From Kumtagia sp964244725 (GTDB lineage: Bacteria > Pseudomonadota > Alphaproteobacteria > Rhizobiales > Rhizobiaceae), in contig CAXTJQ010000001.1 in the NCBI GenBank assembly GCA_964244725.1, forward strand, positions 397,657 to 461,656: a DNA stretch of 64,000 bases. Direction: 5' to 3'. The notes under the pieces are model-generated. The model saw nothing but the letters and a program-made list of their open reading frames with translations, had not been told where the DNA came from and ran no database searches. Below are positions 16,508 to 25,394 of the stretch, piece by piece. The translations under genes were made by a program, and so were the position numbers. Positions within the stretch are counted from its first letter, which is position 1, and every line of letters begins with the position of its first letter.

Positions 16508-19500
16508 ATGGAAAGGTCAATGGGTATCGCCATGAGCACGCATCTGATGACGTCACGGCGTTTCGCGCCGCTGTTCTGGACGCAATTCCTCTCCGCCTTT
16601 AACGACAATTTCCTGAAGAACACACTGGTCTTCCTGATCCTGTTCACGCTGGCCGCCGACGACGCGGCCGCGCTGGTAACGCTGGCCGGCGCGATCTTCA
16701 TGGCGCCGTTCCTGCTGCTGTCGGCGCTCGGCGGCGAGCTCGCCGACCGTTTCGACAAGGCGCTGGTCGCGCGGCGTCTGAAATTCGCCGAGATCTTCAC
16801 CGCGGCGATCGCGGTCGCGGGCATTGCGCTGTCGTCGATTCCGCTGCTGCTGGCCGCATTGCTCATGTTCGGCGTTGTCTCGGCGCTGTTCGGGCCGATC
16901 AAATACGGCATCCTGCCCGACCACCTCGACAAGAAGGACCTGCCCAAGGCGAATGCCTGGATCGAGGCCGCCACCTTCGCCGCGATCCTCGGCGGCACCA
17001 TCGTCGGCGGCGTCTTTTCGGCCGACGGCATCAGCGTGATGGTGTTCGGGCCGATGATGATGGTCCTGGCGGTCGGCTGCTGGGCGATCAGCCGCTACAT
17101 CCCCTCGACGGGCCAGGCCGCGCCGCATCTCGTCATCGACAGGAATGTCTTCCGCTCGACGTGGCGTCTCGTGCGCGAGTTGCGCACCGATACGCGCACG
17201 TGGCGCGGCGCGCTGATGACATCGTGGTTCTGGTTGGTCGGCGCGATCGTCCTGTCCGTTCTCCCCACGCTGGTCAAGACCGTCCTCGGCGGCGACGAAA
17301 TGGCCGTCACCGCCTATCTCGGCGTCTTCGCCGTGTCGATCGGCGTCGGCTCCGCGCTCGCCGCCTGGATGTCGCAGGGCCGCATCGTTCTCCTGCTGGC
17401 GCCGATCGGCACGGCGCTGATGGCGCTCTTCGGCCTCGATCTCGCCTTCGCGATTGCGGACGCGCAGGCCTTCGCGCAGGCCGAAACGCTCGGCGCGTTC
17501 TTTGCGCGCCCGAACACCATCAGGGTTGCGATCGATCTCGCCGGAATGGCGATCGCCGGCGCGTTTCTGGTCGTGCCGACCTTCGCCGCCATCCAGGCCT
17601 GGGCGCCCGAGGACAGGCGCGCCCGGGTCATGGCCGCCGTCAGCGTCGTCAACGCCGGTTTCATGACGGTCGGCGGCGGCGTTGTCGCGGCGATCCAGGC
17701 GGCCGGCGTCTCGCTCGCCGCGATCCTCTTCGGCCTTGCGGCGCTTAACGCCGTCGGGGCCTGGCTGATGCTGAAATACCTGCCGACCAATCCGTTCCGC
17801 GATTTCATCTCGATCTTCTTCCGCGCTTTCCATCGCCTGGAGGTGGTGGGCATGGAGAACCTGCGCGCGGCCGGCAAGGCCCCGATTCTGGCGCTCAACC
17901 ATGTCAGCTTCCTCGACGGTCCGCTGGCCCTGGCGCTGACCGACGACGAGCCGGTCTTCGCCATCGACTACACGATCGCTCAGGCCTGGTGGGTCAAGCC
18001 GTTCCTCAGGATGACCCGCGCGCTGCCGCTCAACCCGGCCAAGCCGATGTCGACCCGCACCCTGATCAAGGTCGTGCAGGGCGGCGATCCGCTGGTGATC
18101 TTCCCGGAGGGCCGCATCACGGTGACCGGCGGCCTGATGAAAGTCTATGACGGCGCGGCGATGGTCGCCGACAAGACCGGCTCGATGGTCGTGCCGGTCC
18201 GCATCGAGGGGCTGGAGAAAAGCTACTTCTCGCGCCTGACGGCGCTGCATGTGCGCCGCCAGCTCTTCCCGAAGGTGAAGGTGACGATCCTGCCTCCGGT
18301 CCGGCTCGAGGTCGATCCGGAACTGAAGGGCCGCAAGCGCCGCGCGGCGGCCGGCGCGGCTCTTTACCAGGTCATGTCGGACCTCGTCTTCCGCACCCAG
18401 GATGTCGACCAGACCATCCTGCAGAAGATCATCCAGACCGCGACCGACCGCGGGATGGGCCTGCTCGCCGTCGAGGACCCGATCGCCGGCAAGCTCAGCT
18501 ACGGCAAACTGCTGACCGCCGCCGCCGTGCTCGGCGAGAAGTTCCGCACGCTGTTCCCCGACCAGGGCACGCTCGGCCTGATGCTGCCCAACGCCAACGG
18601 CTCCTGCGCCACGCTGCTCGGAATCATGTCGGCGGGCAAGGTCCCGGCCATGATCAACTTCACCGCGGGCGCGGCCAACATCCTGTCGGCGTGCAAGGCG
18701 GCGGAGGTCAAGACGATCCTGTCGTCGCGCGCGTTCGTCGAGCAGGCCAAGCTCGGTCCCGTCGTCGACGAACTCGCCAAATCCGTGAAGCTTGTCTGGC
18801 TCGACGATCTGCGCAAGACGATCGGTTGGACGGACAGATTGCTCGGCCTGTGGCGCAAGACGAAGCCGCGCGTCGCCCGCAAGGCGGACGACTGGGCGGT
18901 CATCATGTTCACCTCCGGTTCGGAGGGCGCGCCGAAGGGCGTCGTGCTCACCCACCGCAACATCCTGGCCAACGCCGCGCAGGCCGCCTCGCGGATCGAC
19001 TTCCATTCCGGCGACAAGGTCTTCAACGTCCTGCCGATCTTCCACTCTTTCGGCCTGACCGCGGGCACGGTCCTACCGCTGATGTCCGGCGTGCCGGTCT
19101 ATTTCTACCCGTCGCCGCTCCACTACCGGATCATCCCGGAACTCGTCTACGGCTCGAACGCGACCATCATCTTCGGCACCGACACCTTCCTCGGCGGCTA
19201 CGCGCGCACCGCCCACCCCTACGATTTCCGCTCCGTCCGCTACGCCTTCGCCGGCGCCGAGCCGGTCAAGGCCTCGACGCGCGAGACGTATATGGAGAAG
19301 TTCGGGGTGCGCATCCTGGAGGGCTACGGCGTGACCGAAACCGCGCCGGTCATCTCCATCAACACGCCCATGTACAACAGGTCCGGCACGGTCGGCAAAA
19401 TCATGCCCGGCATGGAGTACAAGCTCGAGCCGGTGCCGGGAGTCGACGAAGGCGGACGGCTGCATGTTCGCGGACCCAACATCATGGCCGGCTATCTGCG

Positions 19501-19942
19501 GGCCGAGAACCCGGGCGTGCTCGAAGCGCCTGAAGGCGGCTGGCACGACACGGGCGACATCGTCCAGATCGACGAAGGCGGCTTCGTGACGATCCGCGGC
19601 CGCGCCAAGCGCTTCGCCAAGATCGCCGGCGAGATGATCTCGCTTGCCGCCGTCGAGGCCTTGGCGGGCCAGCTCTGGAAGGGCGCGCTCTCGGCGGTCG
19701 GCTCGATCCCCGACGCCCGGAAGGGCGAGAGACTGGTGCTCCTGACCGAAGCGGAAGGCGCGACCCGCGCGGAACTGCTCGCTTTCGCCAAGGCCAACGG
19801 GGCGATGGACCTGATGGTGCCGGCGGAGGTTCGCGTGGTTCGCAAGGTCCCGGTGCTCGGTTCCGGCAAGGTCGATTTCGCCGGCGTCACCCGCATGGCG
19901 CGCGGCGAGGACGAGGCCGGCGCCATGACCAGGGCGGCCTGA
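16508..19942 (+). CDS. MFS transporter / 1-acyltransferase / acyl-[ACP] synthetase fusion (LplT-Aas type)
   Basis: A 1144-residue three-domain protein for recycling of lysophospholipids in the inner membrane. Residues ~1-420 are a 12-helix MFS transporter with the lysophospholipid-transporter start FWTQFLSAFNDNFLKNTLVF. Residues ~445-640 are a PlsC-type acyltransferase with HX4D in NHVSFLDG (His near 468) and FPEGRITVTGG. From ~690 on lies an AMP-forming ligase with FTSGSEGAPKGVVLTHRN (near 800), GYGVTETAPV and the late DTGDIVQID. In enterobacteria LplT and Aas are separate proteins; here they are fused. The start is uncertain: ATG 16508 and ATG 16520 are both in frame, and GGAAAGG (16510-16516) is placed well for neither. 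Confidence 0.9.
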   Translation: MERSMGIAMSTHLMTSRRFAPLFWTQFLSAFNDNFLKNTLVFLILFTLAADDAAALVTLAGAIFMAPFLLLSALGGELADRFDKALVARRLKFAEIFTAAIAVAGIALSSIPLLLAALLMFGVVSALFGPIKYGILPDHLDKKDLPKANAWIEAATFAAILGGTIVGGVFSADGISVMVFGPMMMVLAVGCWAISRYIPSTGQAAPHLVIDRNVFRSTWRLVRELRTDTRTWRGALMTSWFWLVGAIVLSVLPTLVKTVLGGDEMAVTAYLGVFAVSIGVGSALAAWMSQGRIVLLLAPIGTALMALFGLDLAFAIADAQAFAQAETLGAFFARPNTIRVAIDLAGMAIAGAFLVVPTFAAIQAWAPEDRRARVMAAVSVVNAGFMTVGGGVVAAIQAAGVSLAAILFGLAALNAVGAWLMLKYLPTNPFRDFISIFFRAFHRLEVVGMENLRAAGKAPILALNHVSFLDGPLALALTDDEPVFAIDYTIAQAWWVKPFLRMTRALPLNPAKPMSTRTLIKVVQGGDPLVIFPEGRITVTGGLMKVYDGAAMVADKTGSMVVPVRIEGLEKSYFSRLTALHVRRQLFPKVKVTILPPVRLEVDPELKGRKRRAAAGAALYQVMSDLVFRTQDVDQTILQKIIQTATDRGMGLLAVEDPIAGKLSYGKLLTAAAVLGEKFRTLFPDQGTLGLMLPNANGSCATLLGIMSAGKVPAMINFTAGAANILSACKAAEVKTILSSRAFVEQAKLGPVVDELAKSVKLVWLDDLRKTIGWTDRLLGLWRKTKPRVARKADDWAVIMFTSGSEGAPKGVVLTHRNILANAAQAASRIDFHSGDKVFNVLPIFHSFGLTAGTVLPLMSGVPVYFYPSPLHYRIIPELVYGSNATIIFGTDTFLGGYARTAHPYDFRSVRYAFAGAEPVKASTRETYMEKFGVRILEGYGVTETAPVISINTPMYNRSGTVGKIMPGMEYKLEPVPGVDEGGRLHVRGPNIMAGYLRAENPGVLEAPEGGWHDTGDIVQIDEGGFVTIRGRAKRFAKIAGEMISLAAVEALAGQLWKGALSAVGSIPDARKGERLVLLTEAEGATRAELLAFAKANGAMDLMVPAEVRVVRKVPVLGSGKVDFAGVTRMARGEDEAGAMTRAA

Positions 19943-20036
19943 ACCGGCGCGTCGGCTTTGCGTTGGCGTTGCCCGCCGGCGCCTGTTATCAGGCGCGAGA
20001 TTTTGTCGCGACGATGAACGTGAACGGATTTGCGCA

Positions 20037-21341
20037 ATGACCAATGTCGCGCTGACCGGCCTGGCGCGTGATCTCGCCGCCCGGGCCGAGGCCGGCCGGC
20101 CGATCCGCATGGGCGTCATCGGTTCCGGCGAAATGGGCACCGATCTCGTTACCCAGGGCATGCTCATGAAGGGCGTCGAGGTCTGCGCGGTCTCGACGCG
20201 CCGCCCGCACACCGCCCGCGAGGCGATCCGCATCGCCTATGGCGACGACGCCAGGGCGGCCGAGGCCGACACCCAATCCACGGTGACGGCGGCGATCGAG
20301 GCGGGCCGCATCGCCATCACCTCGAACGAAACCCTCGTCGCCAACCCGCTGATCGACGTGGTCATCGACGCCACCGGCAAGCCCGGCGTCGCCGCCGATT
20401 TCGACCTGATGGCGATGCAGCACGGCAAGCACGTCGTGATGATGAACGTGGAGGCCGATGTCACCATCGGTCGCTACCTCAAGCACGAAGCCGACCGGCT
20501 CGGGGTGATCTATTCGGTCGGAGCGGGCGACGAACCGTCGAGTTGCATGGAACTCATCGAGTTCGCTTCGGCTCTGGGCTATACGATCGTCTCGGCCGGC
20601 AAGGGCAAGAACAACCCGCTCAACCACGACGCCGTGCCCGACAACTACCGCGCCGAGGCCGAGCGCCGCAACATGAACCCGCGCATGCTGGTCGAGTTCG
20701 TCGACGGGTCCAAGACAATGGTCGAGATGGCGGCGATCGCCAACGCGACCGGCCTGGTGCCCGACATCGCGGGCATGCATGGCCCGAAGGCCGACCGCGA
20801 CGATCTCGCCAAGGTCCTGATCCCGCGCGCCGACGGCGGCATCCTGACGCGCAAGGGCGTGGTCGACTACACGGTGGGCAAGGGCGTCGCGCCCGGCGTC
20901 TTCGTCATCGTCGAGGCGACGCATCCGCGCATCGTCGAGCGCATGGACGATTTGCATGTCGGCAAGGGGCCGTACTACGCCTTTTTCCGGCCCTATCACC
21001 TGACCTCGCTCGAGGTGCCGCTGACCGCCGCGCGCATCATGCTTTATGGCAAGCCGGACATGGTGCCGCTGCCCTATCCCGTGGCCGAGGTCTGCGCCGT
21101 GGCCAAGCGCGCGCTGAAGCCCGGCGAGCGCTTCGATGCGATCGGCGAGACCTGCTACAGGTCCTTCACCATGGCGGCGGCGGACGCCCGTTCGAAAGGC
21201 GCGGTGCCGGTGGGGTTGCTGGAGGGAGGAACGGTTCTGACGCCTGTCGTCAAGGGCGAATTGCTGACGACGCAAAACGCCGCCCCGGACCGGAGCACCA
21301 ACCTCTACCGCCTGCGCGTCCTGCAGGATGCGATGAAATGA
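20037..21341 (+). CDS. NAD(P)-dependent homoserine-dehydrogenase-like oxidoreductase with C-terminal SAF domain
   Basis: 434 residues. The N-terminal Rossmann fold has MGVIGSGEMG (near 24-33) and the NEP-like VVIDATGKPGVAADF; the middle contains VMMNVEADVTIG and SVGAGDEPSSCMELIEFA. This places it with homoserine-dehydrogenase-like oxidoreductases. The C-terminal ~90 residues (LKPGERFDAIGETCYRSF..., GGTVLTPVVKGELLTTQNA) look like a SAF domain, as in altronate dehydratase or sialic acid synthase. Members of this combined family are thought to act on sugar-acid or tetronate-type substrates; the substrate here is unknown. The ATG at 20037 lacks a strong ribosome site. It stands alone between the Aas-like gene and the VapBC pair. 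Confidence 0.75.
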   Translation: MTNVALTGLARDLAARAEAGRPIRMGVIGSGEMGTDLVTQGMLMKGVEVCAVSTRRPHTAREAIRIAYGDDARAAEADTQSTVTAAIEAGRIAITSNETLVANPLIDVVIDATGKPGVAADFDLMAMQHGKHVVMMNVEADVTIGRYLKHEADRLGVIYSVGAGDEPSSCMELIEFASALGYTIVSAGKGKNNPLNHDAVPDNYRAEAERRNMNPRMLVEFVDGSKTMVEMAAIANATGLVPDIAGMHGPKADRDDLAKVLIPRADGGILTRKGVVDYTVGKGVAPGVFVIVEATHPRIVERMDDLHVGKGPYYAFFRPYHLTSLEVPLTAARIMLYGKPDMVPLPYPVAEVCAVAKRALKPGERFDAIGETCYRSFTMAAADARSKGAVPVGLLEGGTVLTPVVKGELLTTQNAAPDRSTNLYRLRVLQDAMK

Positions 21342-21369
21342 AAATCCGAAAGCTGTAAGCGACAGTCGG

Positions 21370-21398
21370 ATGATATACATTTTTGAAATGTATATCAT
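21370..21398 (+). promoter_or_regulatory. VapBC operator: 29-bp perfect palindrome
   Basis: The two arms ATGATATACATTT (21370-21382) and AAATGTATATCAT (21386-21398) are exact reverse complements separated by TTG. The palindrome ends ten bases before the antitoxin start, is far more AT-rich than its surroundings and contains -10-like TATACAT/TATATC. An antitoxin-bound autoregulatory operator at this place is the rule for VapBC loci. Confidence 0.8.
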
Positions 21399-21408
21399 GG
21401 AGGCTTGA

Positions 21409-21639
21409 ATGCGCGTTTCCAAATGGGGCAACAGCCTTGCCGTGCGAGTCCCCGGCGTTTTGGTCGAAGCGCTCGAATTGAAGGAAGGAGACGAGATCGA
21501 TCTGCACGTTGCGCAGAAGGACGAGTTCGGCGTTTCGCGCAAGCCGACGCAAGAGGAGCTTGTCGAACGCCTTCGCAAATATCGCGGTTTGATCCCGGCG
21601 GACATCAAATTCGACCGGGAAGAGGCGAATGCCCGCTGA
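21409..21639 (+). CDS. vapB: VapB-type antitoxin with AbrB/MazE DNA-binding fold
   Basis: 76 residues starting MRVSKWGNSLAVRVPG, the swapped-hairpin AbrB/SpoVT/MazE DNA-binding motif. The C-terminal half (EELVERLRKYRGLIPADIKF) is the expected toxin-wrapping segment. GGAGG sits at 21399-21403, right behind the palindrome. The 3' end overlaps the toxin gene by 11 bp, so synthesis is coupled. It should neutralise the PIN toxin and, with it, repress the operon by binding the palindrome at 21370-21398. Confidence 0.88.
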   Translation: MRVSKWGNSLAVRVPGVLVEALELKEGDEIDLHVAQKDEFGVSRKPTQEELVERLRKYRGLIPADIKFDREEANAR

Positions 21640-22042
21640 CGCATCGCGCGTCTTCTTTGACAGCAACACGCTTCTTTATCTCATCTCTGACGACACGAAA
21701 AAGGCCGAGCGAACGGCAAGCCGGCTTCTCGACGGTGGCGTCATAAGCGTTCAGGTATTGAACGAGTTCGTCAACGTCGCCAGGCAAAAGCACCGTCTGA
21801 GGGTCGGCGCTATCCGCCCAATGCTCGCCGATCTTATTGAAGCGGCTGACCGTGTTCCGGTGACTTTGGCAATCCACGAGCGCGGCCTCGACCTCATCGA
21901 ACGCCACAATTTTTCGACCTGCGACGCGATGATCGCCGCCGCCGCGCTCGACTCCAACTGTCATCGTCTGCTCAGCGAGGACATGCATCACGGATTGCTC
22001 GTCGATGGCGCGCTTCGCATCGAGAACCCGTTCCTCGCCTGA
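21629..22042 (+). CDS. vapC: VapC-type PIN-domain ribonuclease toxin
   Basis: 137 residues. The PIN acidic residues are visible: VFFDSNTLLYL (first Asp), LNEFVNVA (Glu), FSTCDAMIAAAAL (Asp) and LLSEDMHHG (Asp). Such proteins are magnesium-dependent endoribonucleases that cut tRNA or rRNA when free of antitoxin. The gene overlaps vapB by 11 bp and meets proC tail to tail with no gap (22042/22043). Nothing suggests inactivation. Confidence 0.88.
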   Translation: MPADASRVFFDSNTLLYLISDDTKKAERTASRLLDGGVISVQVLNEFVNVARQKHRLRVGAIRPMLADLIEAADRVPVTLAIHERGLDLIERHNFSTCDAMIAAAALDSNCHRLLSEDMHHGLLVDGALRIENPFLA

Positions 22043-22858
22043 TCACTTCGCCAGTTCGACCGAGCGCTTCCGCGCCGCCTCGACTGCTTCCGTCACCAGC
22101 GCCTCCAGCCTGCCTCCGTCCATGAAGACCGCCAGCGCTGCGGCCGTCGTGCCGTTCGGGCTGGTCACCTGCGCGCGCAGCTCGCCTGGCTCGTCGGCGC
22201 TCTCCTTGGCCAGGTTGGCGGCGCCATAGACCGTCTGGATGGCGAGAAGCTTGGCGGTGGCGGCCGGCAGTCCAGCTTTTTGCCCGGCCGCGGTCAGGCA
22301 TTCGATGAAGTGGAAGACATAGGCCGGTCCGGAGCCGGAAACGGCGGTGACGGCGTCCATCTGGTCCTCGCTGTCGAGCGTCACGACCGCGCCGCTGGTC
22401 GCCAGCAGTTCCTCCACGAACCGCAGACGGTCTGTCGAAACGTGTGGATTGGCGTAAAGCGCCATCATGCCCATGCCGATCGAAGCCGGGGTGTTGGGCA
22501 TGCAGCGGACGATCGCGGCGTCGTCGCCGAGGATGTCCATTAAGGTGGCGATCCTCGCGCCGGCCGCAATGCTGAGGAAGACCGTCCCGCCGCCGGCGAA
22601 ACGCCTGTAGCCGGCGGTCACGTCGCGGATGACCTGCGGCTTGACCGCAAGGATGACGAGCAGCGGCGCGAGGTCCGCCGGCAGCTCGTTTTGGCTTTCG
22701 TAGACCTGCGAACCGAGACCCCTGGCGCGTTCGCGCAAATCGTCGTTCGGCTCGACGACGAAGGTTTCCCCGGCCACCAGATGGCCCGATTTCAGCCAGC
22801 CCGAAAGCATGGCGTAACCCATGTTGCCGCAACCGACGAGAACCACCTGGATCGACAT
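22043..22858 (-). CDS. proC: Pyrroline-5-carboxylate reductase
   Basis: Reduces 1-pyrroline-5-carboxylate to proline with NAD(P)H, the last step of proline synthesis. The 271-residue protein shows the Rossmann motif VVLVGCGNMGYAMLSGW at the start, AVKPQVI, RCMPNTPASIGMGM, and the ProC C-terminal signature VSGSGPAYVFHFIECL, then LRAQVTSPNGTT. The start at 22858 has GGGAG eight bases upstream and gives the usual N-terminus. An ATG 21 bp further upstream adds seven residues without support. Confidence 0.93.
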   Translation of the reverse strand: MSIQVVLVGCGNMGYAMLSGWLKSGHLVAGETFVVEPNDDLRERARGLGSQVYESQNELPADLAPLLVILAVKPQVIRDVTAGYRRFAGGGTVFLSIAAGARIATLMDILGDDAAIVRCMPNTPASIGMGMMALYANPHVSTDRLRFVEELLATSGAVVTLDSEDQMDAVTAVSGSGPAYVFHFIECLTAAGQKAGLPAATAKLLAIQTVYGAANLAKESADEPGELRAQVTSPNGTTAAALAVFMDGGRLEALVTEAVEAARKRSVELAK

Positions 22859-22911
22859 CGAGCGACTCCCGAGCGCCATTCGGCGGTGGCAAATTCATCC
22901 GCCGATGCCCT

Positions 22912-24276
22912 CTAGCCGGGAAAGCCGTCCGCGCCAAGCGGCTCTGCCCGGTGTCGGTCCGGCCTGTGCGCCACGATCGGGAAGCGCGCCGCCATGCGCA
23001 GCCCGATGATGCCGAACACGAAGAACAGCCAGACCGGGTCGGCGCGCCTGAAGAAGAAGCTTTCGAGGAAGGCGTTGAGCGCCGTGAACATCAGGATCAT
23101 AAGGAAAAGATCGCCGAGCAGGATGTTCTCGCGCAGCCGCGGGATGCGCATGTAGTCGATCACGGGCGCGACCAGGAACGTCCAGCTCGCGACGGCGAGC
23201 GCCGGCAGCCCCATGACCACGGCGATGTCGAGATAGCCGTCATGGCCATGGACGATGTCGCGGATGTCCCATTCGCGGTCGAAGGGCTGGTTCATGCTTT
23301 CCAGGAACGGCGTGCCCCAGAAGCTTTCGTAGCCGTAGCCGAGCCAAGGCCGCTGCGCGATCATCTCGCCGGCGAAGGCCCACAGCGTCGTGCGTCCGGT
23401 ATAGGTCAGTCCGGGGAAATACTCCGCCGCGAGGTGCTGCAGCGCCGGGATGAAGACGATGCCGAGCGTTGCCAGCGCGGTGCCGGCGATGACCGTCCAG
23501 AACAGCAGCGCCGTGATCCAGCGCACGCCGAAGAGCCCCGGCGCGGCCACGACGACCATCGCCACCGGCACCAGCCCGGCGGTGGTCTTGGAGCCCGTGT
23601 GCAGCATGAAGATCATGGCCGCGCCGAACAACAGCGCCCCCCGCCACCGGCTGCCGCGTCGAAACAGGTAGAGGCCGCAGAAGCCGAGGCAGGCCATGAT
23701 CGGCCCGGCGATGTTCTTGTGCGTGAAGACGCCCCGCCACAGGCCGGCATGCTCCGGTTCCTGCGATGCGGTGGTGTGGATTGCCTCGTTGGGAAACAGC
23801 AAGAGCCCGATGTAGCAGAGCGCGACGACCATCAGCCCGCTCGCGCCCATCGCGCTCGACAGCCCGTCCGCGTCGCGCGGGATCGCCAGGATCGTGCCGA
23901 CCACCAGGATGCCGATGATCGTGAACGACGCGGCGCGCAACGCCGCCGCCGGGTCGGTCGCGTTGGCGACCGACAGCAGCATCAAGCCGATCAGCAGCAT
24001 CATCGACGCGCTGAACAGCGCCGAGATCACGCGCTGCGGCGCAAACAGCGCCAGCGAGACCACCGACGCGAGGCCGAGCCCGCCATAGCCGAGCTGGTTG
24101 ACGATGTTGCCGCCGCCGGTAGTGACCGAGCCCGACGGGTTGAACGGCTCAAACGAGATCATCAGCGCCGAAAACAGGATCGTCGCGACTGCCGTCGGCG
24201 CCCTAGGACCGACTAGCGCCGCGGCGAAATGCGTCGCGTCAGTTCTTTTCGGCCTGGCGATACTGTTCATTGGCAT
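22912..24276 (-). CDS. O-antigen ligase / ExoQ-type polysaccharide polymerase
   Basis: Polytopic inner-membrane protein (about 454 residues, ten or more hydrophobic helices) with the Wzy/WaaL layout. A large periplasmic loop (about 300-380) carries YTGRTTLWAFAGEMIAQRPWLGYGY and HGHDGYLDI, the arginine and histidine positions typical of the ExoQ/WaaL superfamily. It likely polymerises or ligates exopolysaccharide repeat units. Start choice: ATG 24276 (or 24270), inside the 3' end of the glycosyltransferase gene, a 32-38 bp overlap. The longer open frame is the glycosyltransferase's shadow. Confidence 0.82.
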   Translation of the reverse strand: MPMNSIARPKRTDATHFAAALVGPRAPTAVATILFSALMISFEPFNPSGSVTTGGGNIVNQLGYGGLGLASVVSLALFAPQRVISALFSASMMLLIGLMLLSVANATDPAAALRAASFTIIGILVVGTILAIPRDADGLSSAMGASGLMVVALCYIGLLLFPNEAIHTTASQEPEHAGLWRGVFTHKNIAGPIMACLGFCGLYLFRRGSRWRGALLFGAAMIFMLHTGSKTTAGLVPVAMVVVAAPGLFGVRWITALLFWTVIAGTALATLGIVFIPALQHLAAEYFPGLTYTGRTTLWAFAGEMIAQRPWLGYGYESFWGTPFLESMNQPFDREWDIRDIVHGHDGYLDIAVVMGLPALAVASWTFLVAPVIDYMRIPRLRENILLGDLFLMILMFTALNAFLESFFFRRADPVWLFFVFGIIGLRMAARFPIVAHRPDRHRAEPLGADGFPG

Positions 24277-25228
24277 ATCCGAATTCCGCCATGACCCGGC
24301 CCGCCGCGACGTAGACGGGATAGAGGCCGATCGACGGCGAACCGGTCTTGACCAGGCGCGACAGTCCGCGAAATGGCGACGCGCCAACCAAGGCAAGGCT
24401 CCTCAGCACGACTTTCGTGCGGCCAAGGCGGGTTCCGGCGCGGCGCTTCTTTTCGACCAGAGTCGAGATGACGCCGTTGCGCAGGCTGCGCGCGCGGATC
24501 CAGTCGGCTTCGAGCCGTCGCGCCGGCACCGCCTCGCGGACGATCGCGTCGGCTGCCCATGCGAGCCTGAAGCCACGCTGACGGGCGCGGCTGAGGAAGT
24601 CCGAATCCCCGCCGCCCATGAAGTTGAACCTCAGGTCGAGGAAAGGCCGCTCCATCGTCTCCAGCACCTTGCGCCCGATCAGCAAATTGCCGGACGAGTA
24701 GAGCGCCGGCGCCGGGCCGCTCTCGCGATAGGGCGGCGCGAAGACGGGATGGTTTGCCCATCCGGTCGCGCCGGCGACCGCGAAGACCGGAATTTGGGGT
24801 CCGCCGACGATGTCGGCGTCGAATGCCAGCGCCGCCAGGCGCAGCGACTCGAGCCAGTCGGGATCGGCCACCTCGTCGTCGTCGATCACTGCGACGTGGC
24901 GCGCGCGGGGAAAATGCTCCAGCGCGACTTGCCAGCCGGCATTGTAGGCGCAGCAATTGCCGCGCTGATGCGCGACCATGACGATCCCCTGGAGGGAGCC
25001 CTCGCGGAACAGCGGCGCGGCCGCCTCGGCGCCCTCGCGCAAATCGGCCTCGTTCTCGACGACGACGATCGCCACGCGGCGGCCTGTCCGCTGGGCGCCC
25101 ACCGATCGCAGCGTGTCGAGCAATTGGCCCGGGCGGCGGAAGGTGGGAACCGTCACGACGACGTCGATTGCGGCGGCGTCGAGCCCCGGCGTCCCCGCGA
25201 CGATCGAGATGGTAGGGTGGGCGAGCAA
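24239..25228 (-). CDS. Family 2 glycosyltransferase
   Basis: 329 residues with a GT-A fold: IDVVVTVPTFRRPGQLLDTL near the start, DDD-type metal site HVAVIDDDEVADPDWLESL (about 115-135), and SSGNLLIGRKVLETM. FMGGGDSDFLSRARQRGFRL supplies the acceptor-side acidic motif. A cytoplasmic enzyme that adds one sugar to the lipid-linked repeat unit. It is the first gene of a two-gene minus-strand unit with the polymerase and is divergent from the next glycosyltransferase. The 166 bp between them should contain both promoters, but I recognise no operator. Confidence 0.88.
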   Translation of the reverse strand: MLAHPTISIVAGTPGLDAAAIDVVVTVPTFRRPGQLLDTLRSVGAQRTGRRVAIVVVENEADLREGAEAAAPLFREGSLQGIVMVAHQRGNCCAYNAGWQVALEHFPRARHVAVIDDDEVADPDWLESLRLAALAFDADIVGGPQIPVFAVAGATGWANHPVFAPPYRESGPAPALYSSGNLLIGRKVLETMERPFLDLRFNFMGGGDSDFLSRARQRGFRLAWAADAIVREAVPARRLEADWIRARSLRNGVISTLVEKKRRAGTRLGRTKVVLRSLALVGASPFRGLSRLVKTGSPSIGLYPVYVAAGRVMAEFGYANEQYRQAEKN

Positions 25229-25394
25229 GCGGCGGTTTCCGCGTCACGAGGATGATCCGAGACTAGCCGCGCGCCATAAAGGAGTCGTTAAACGGAAGCG
25301 TAAAGGCGGTTCCATTCGACCGCCCGCAAATGCCCGCGATTGGCTTAATCATCGTTTCACGGTCCTCTGCTAGTGCTGAAGTCTGGACGGCATC

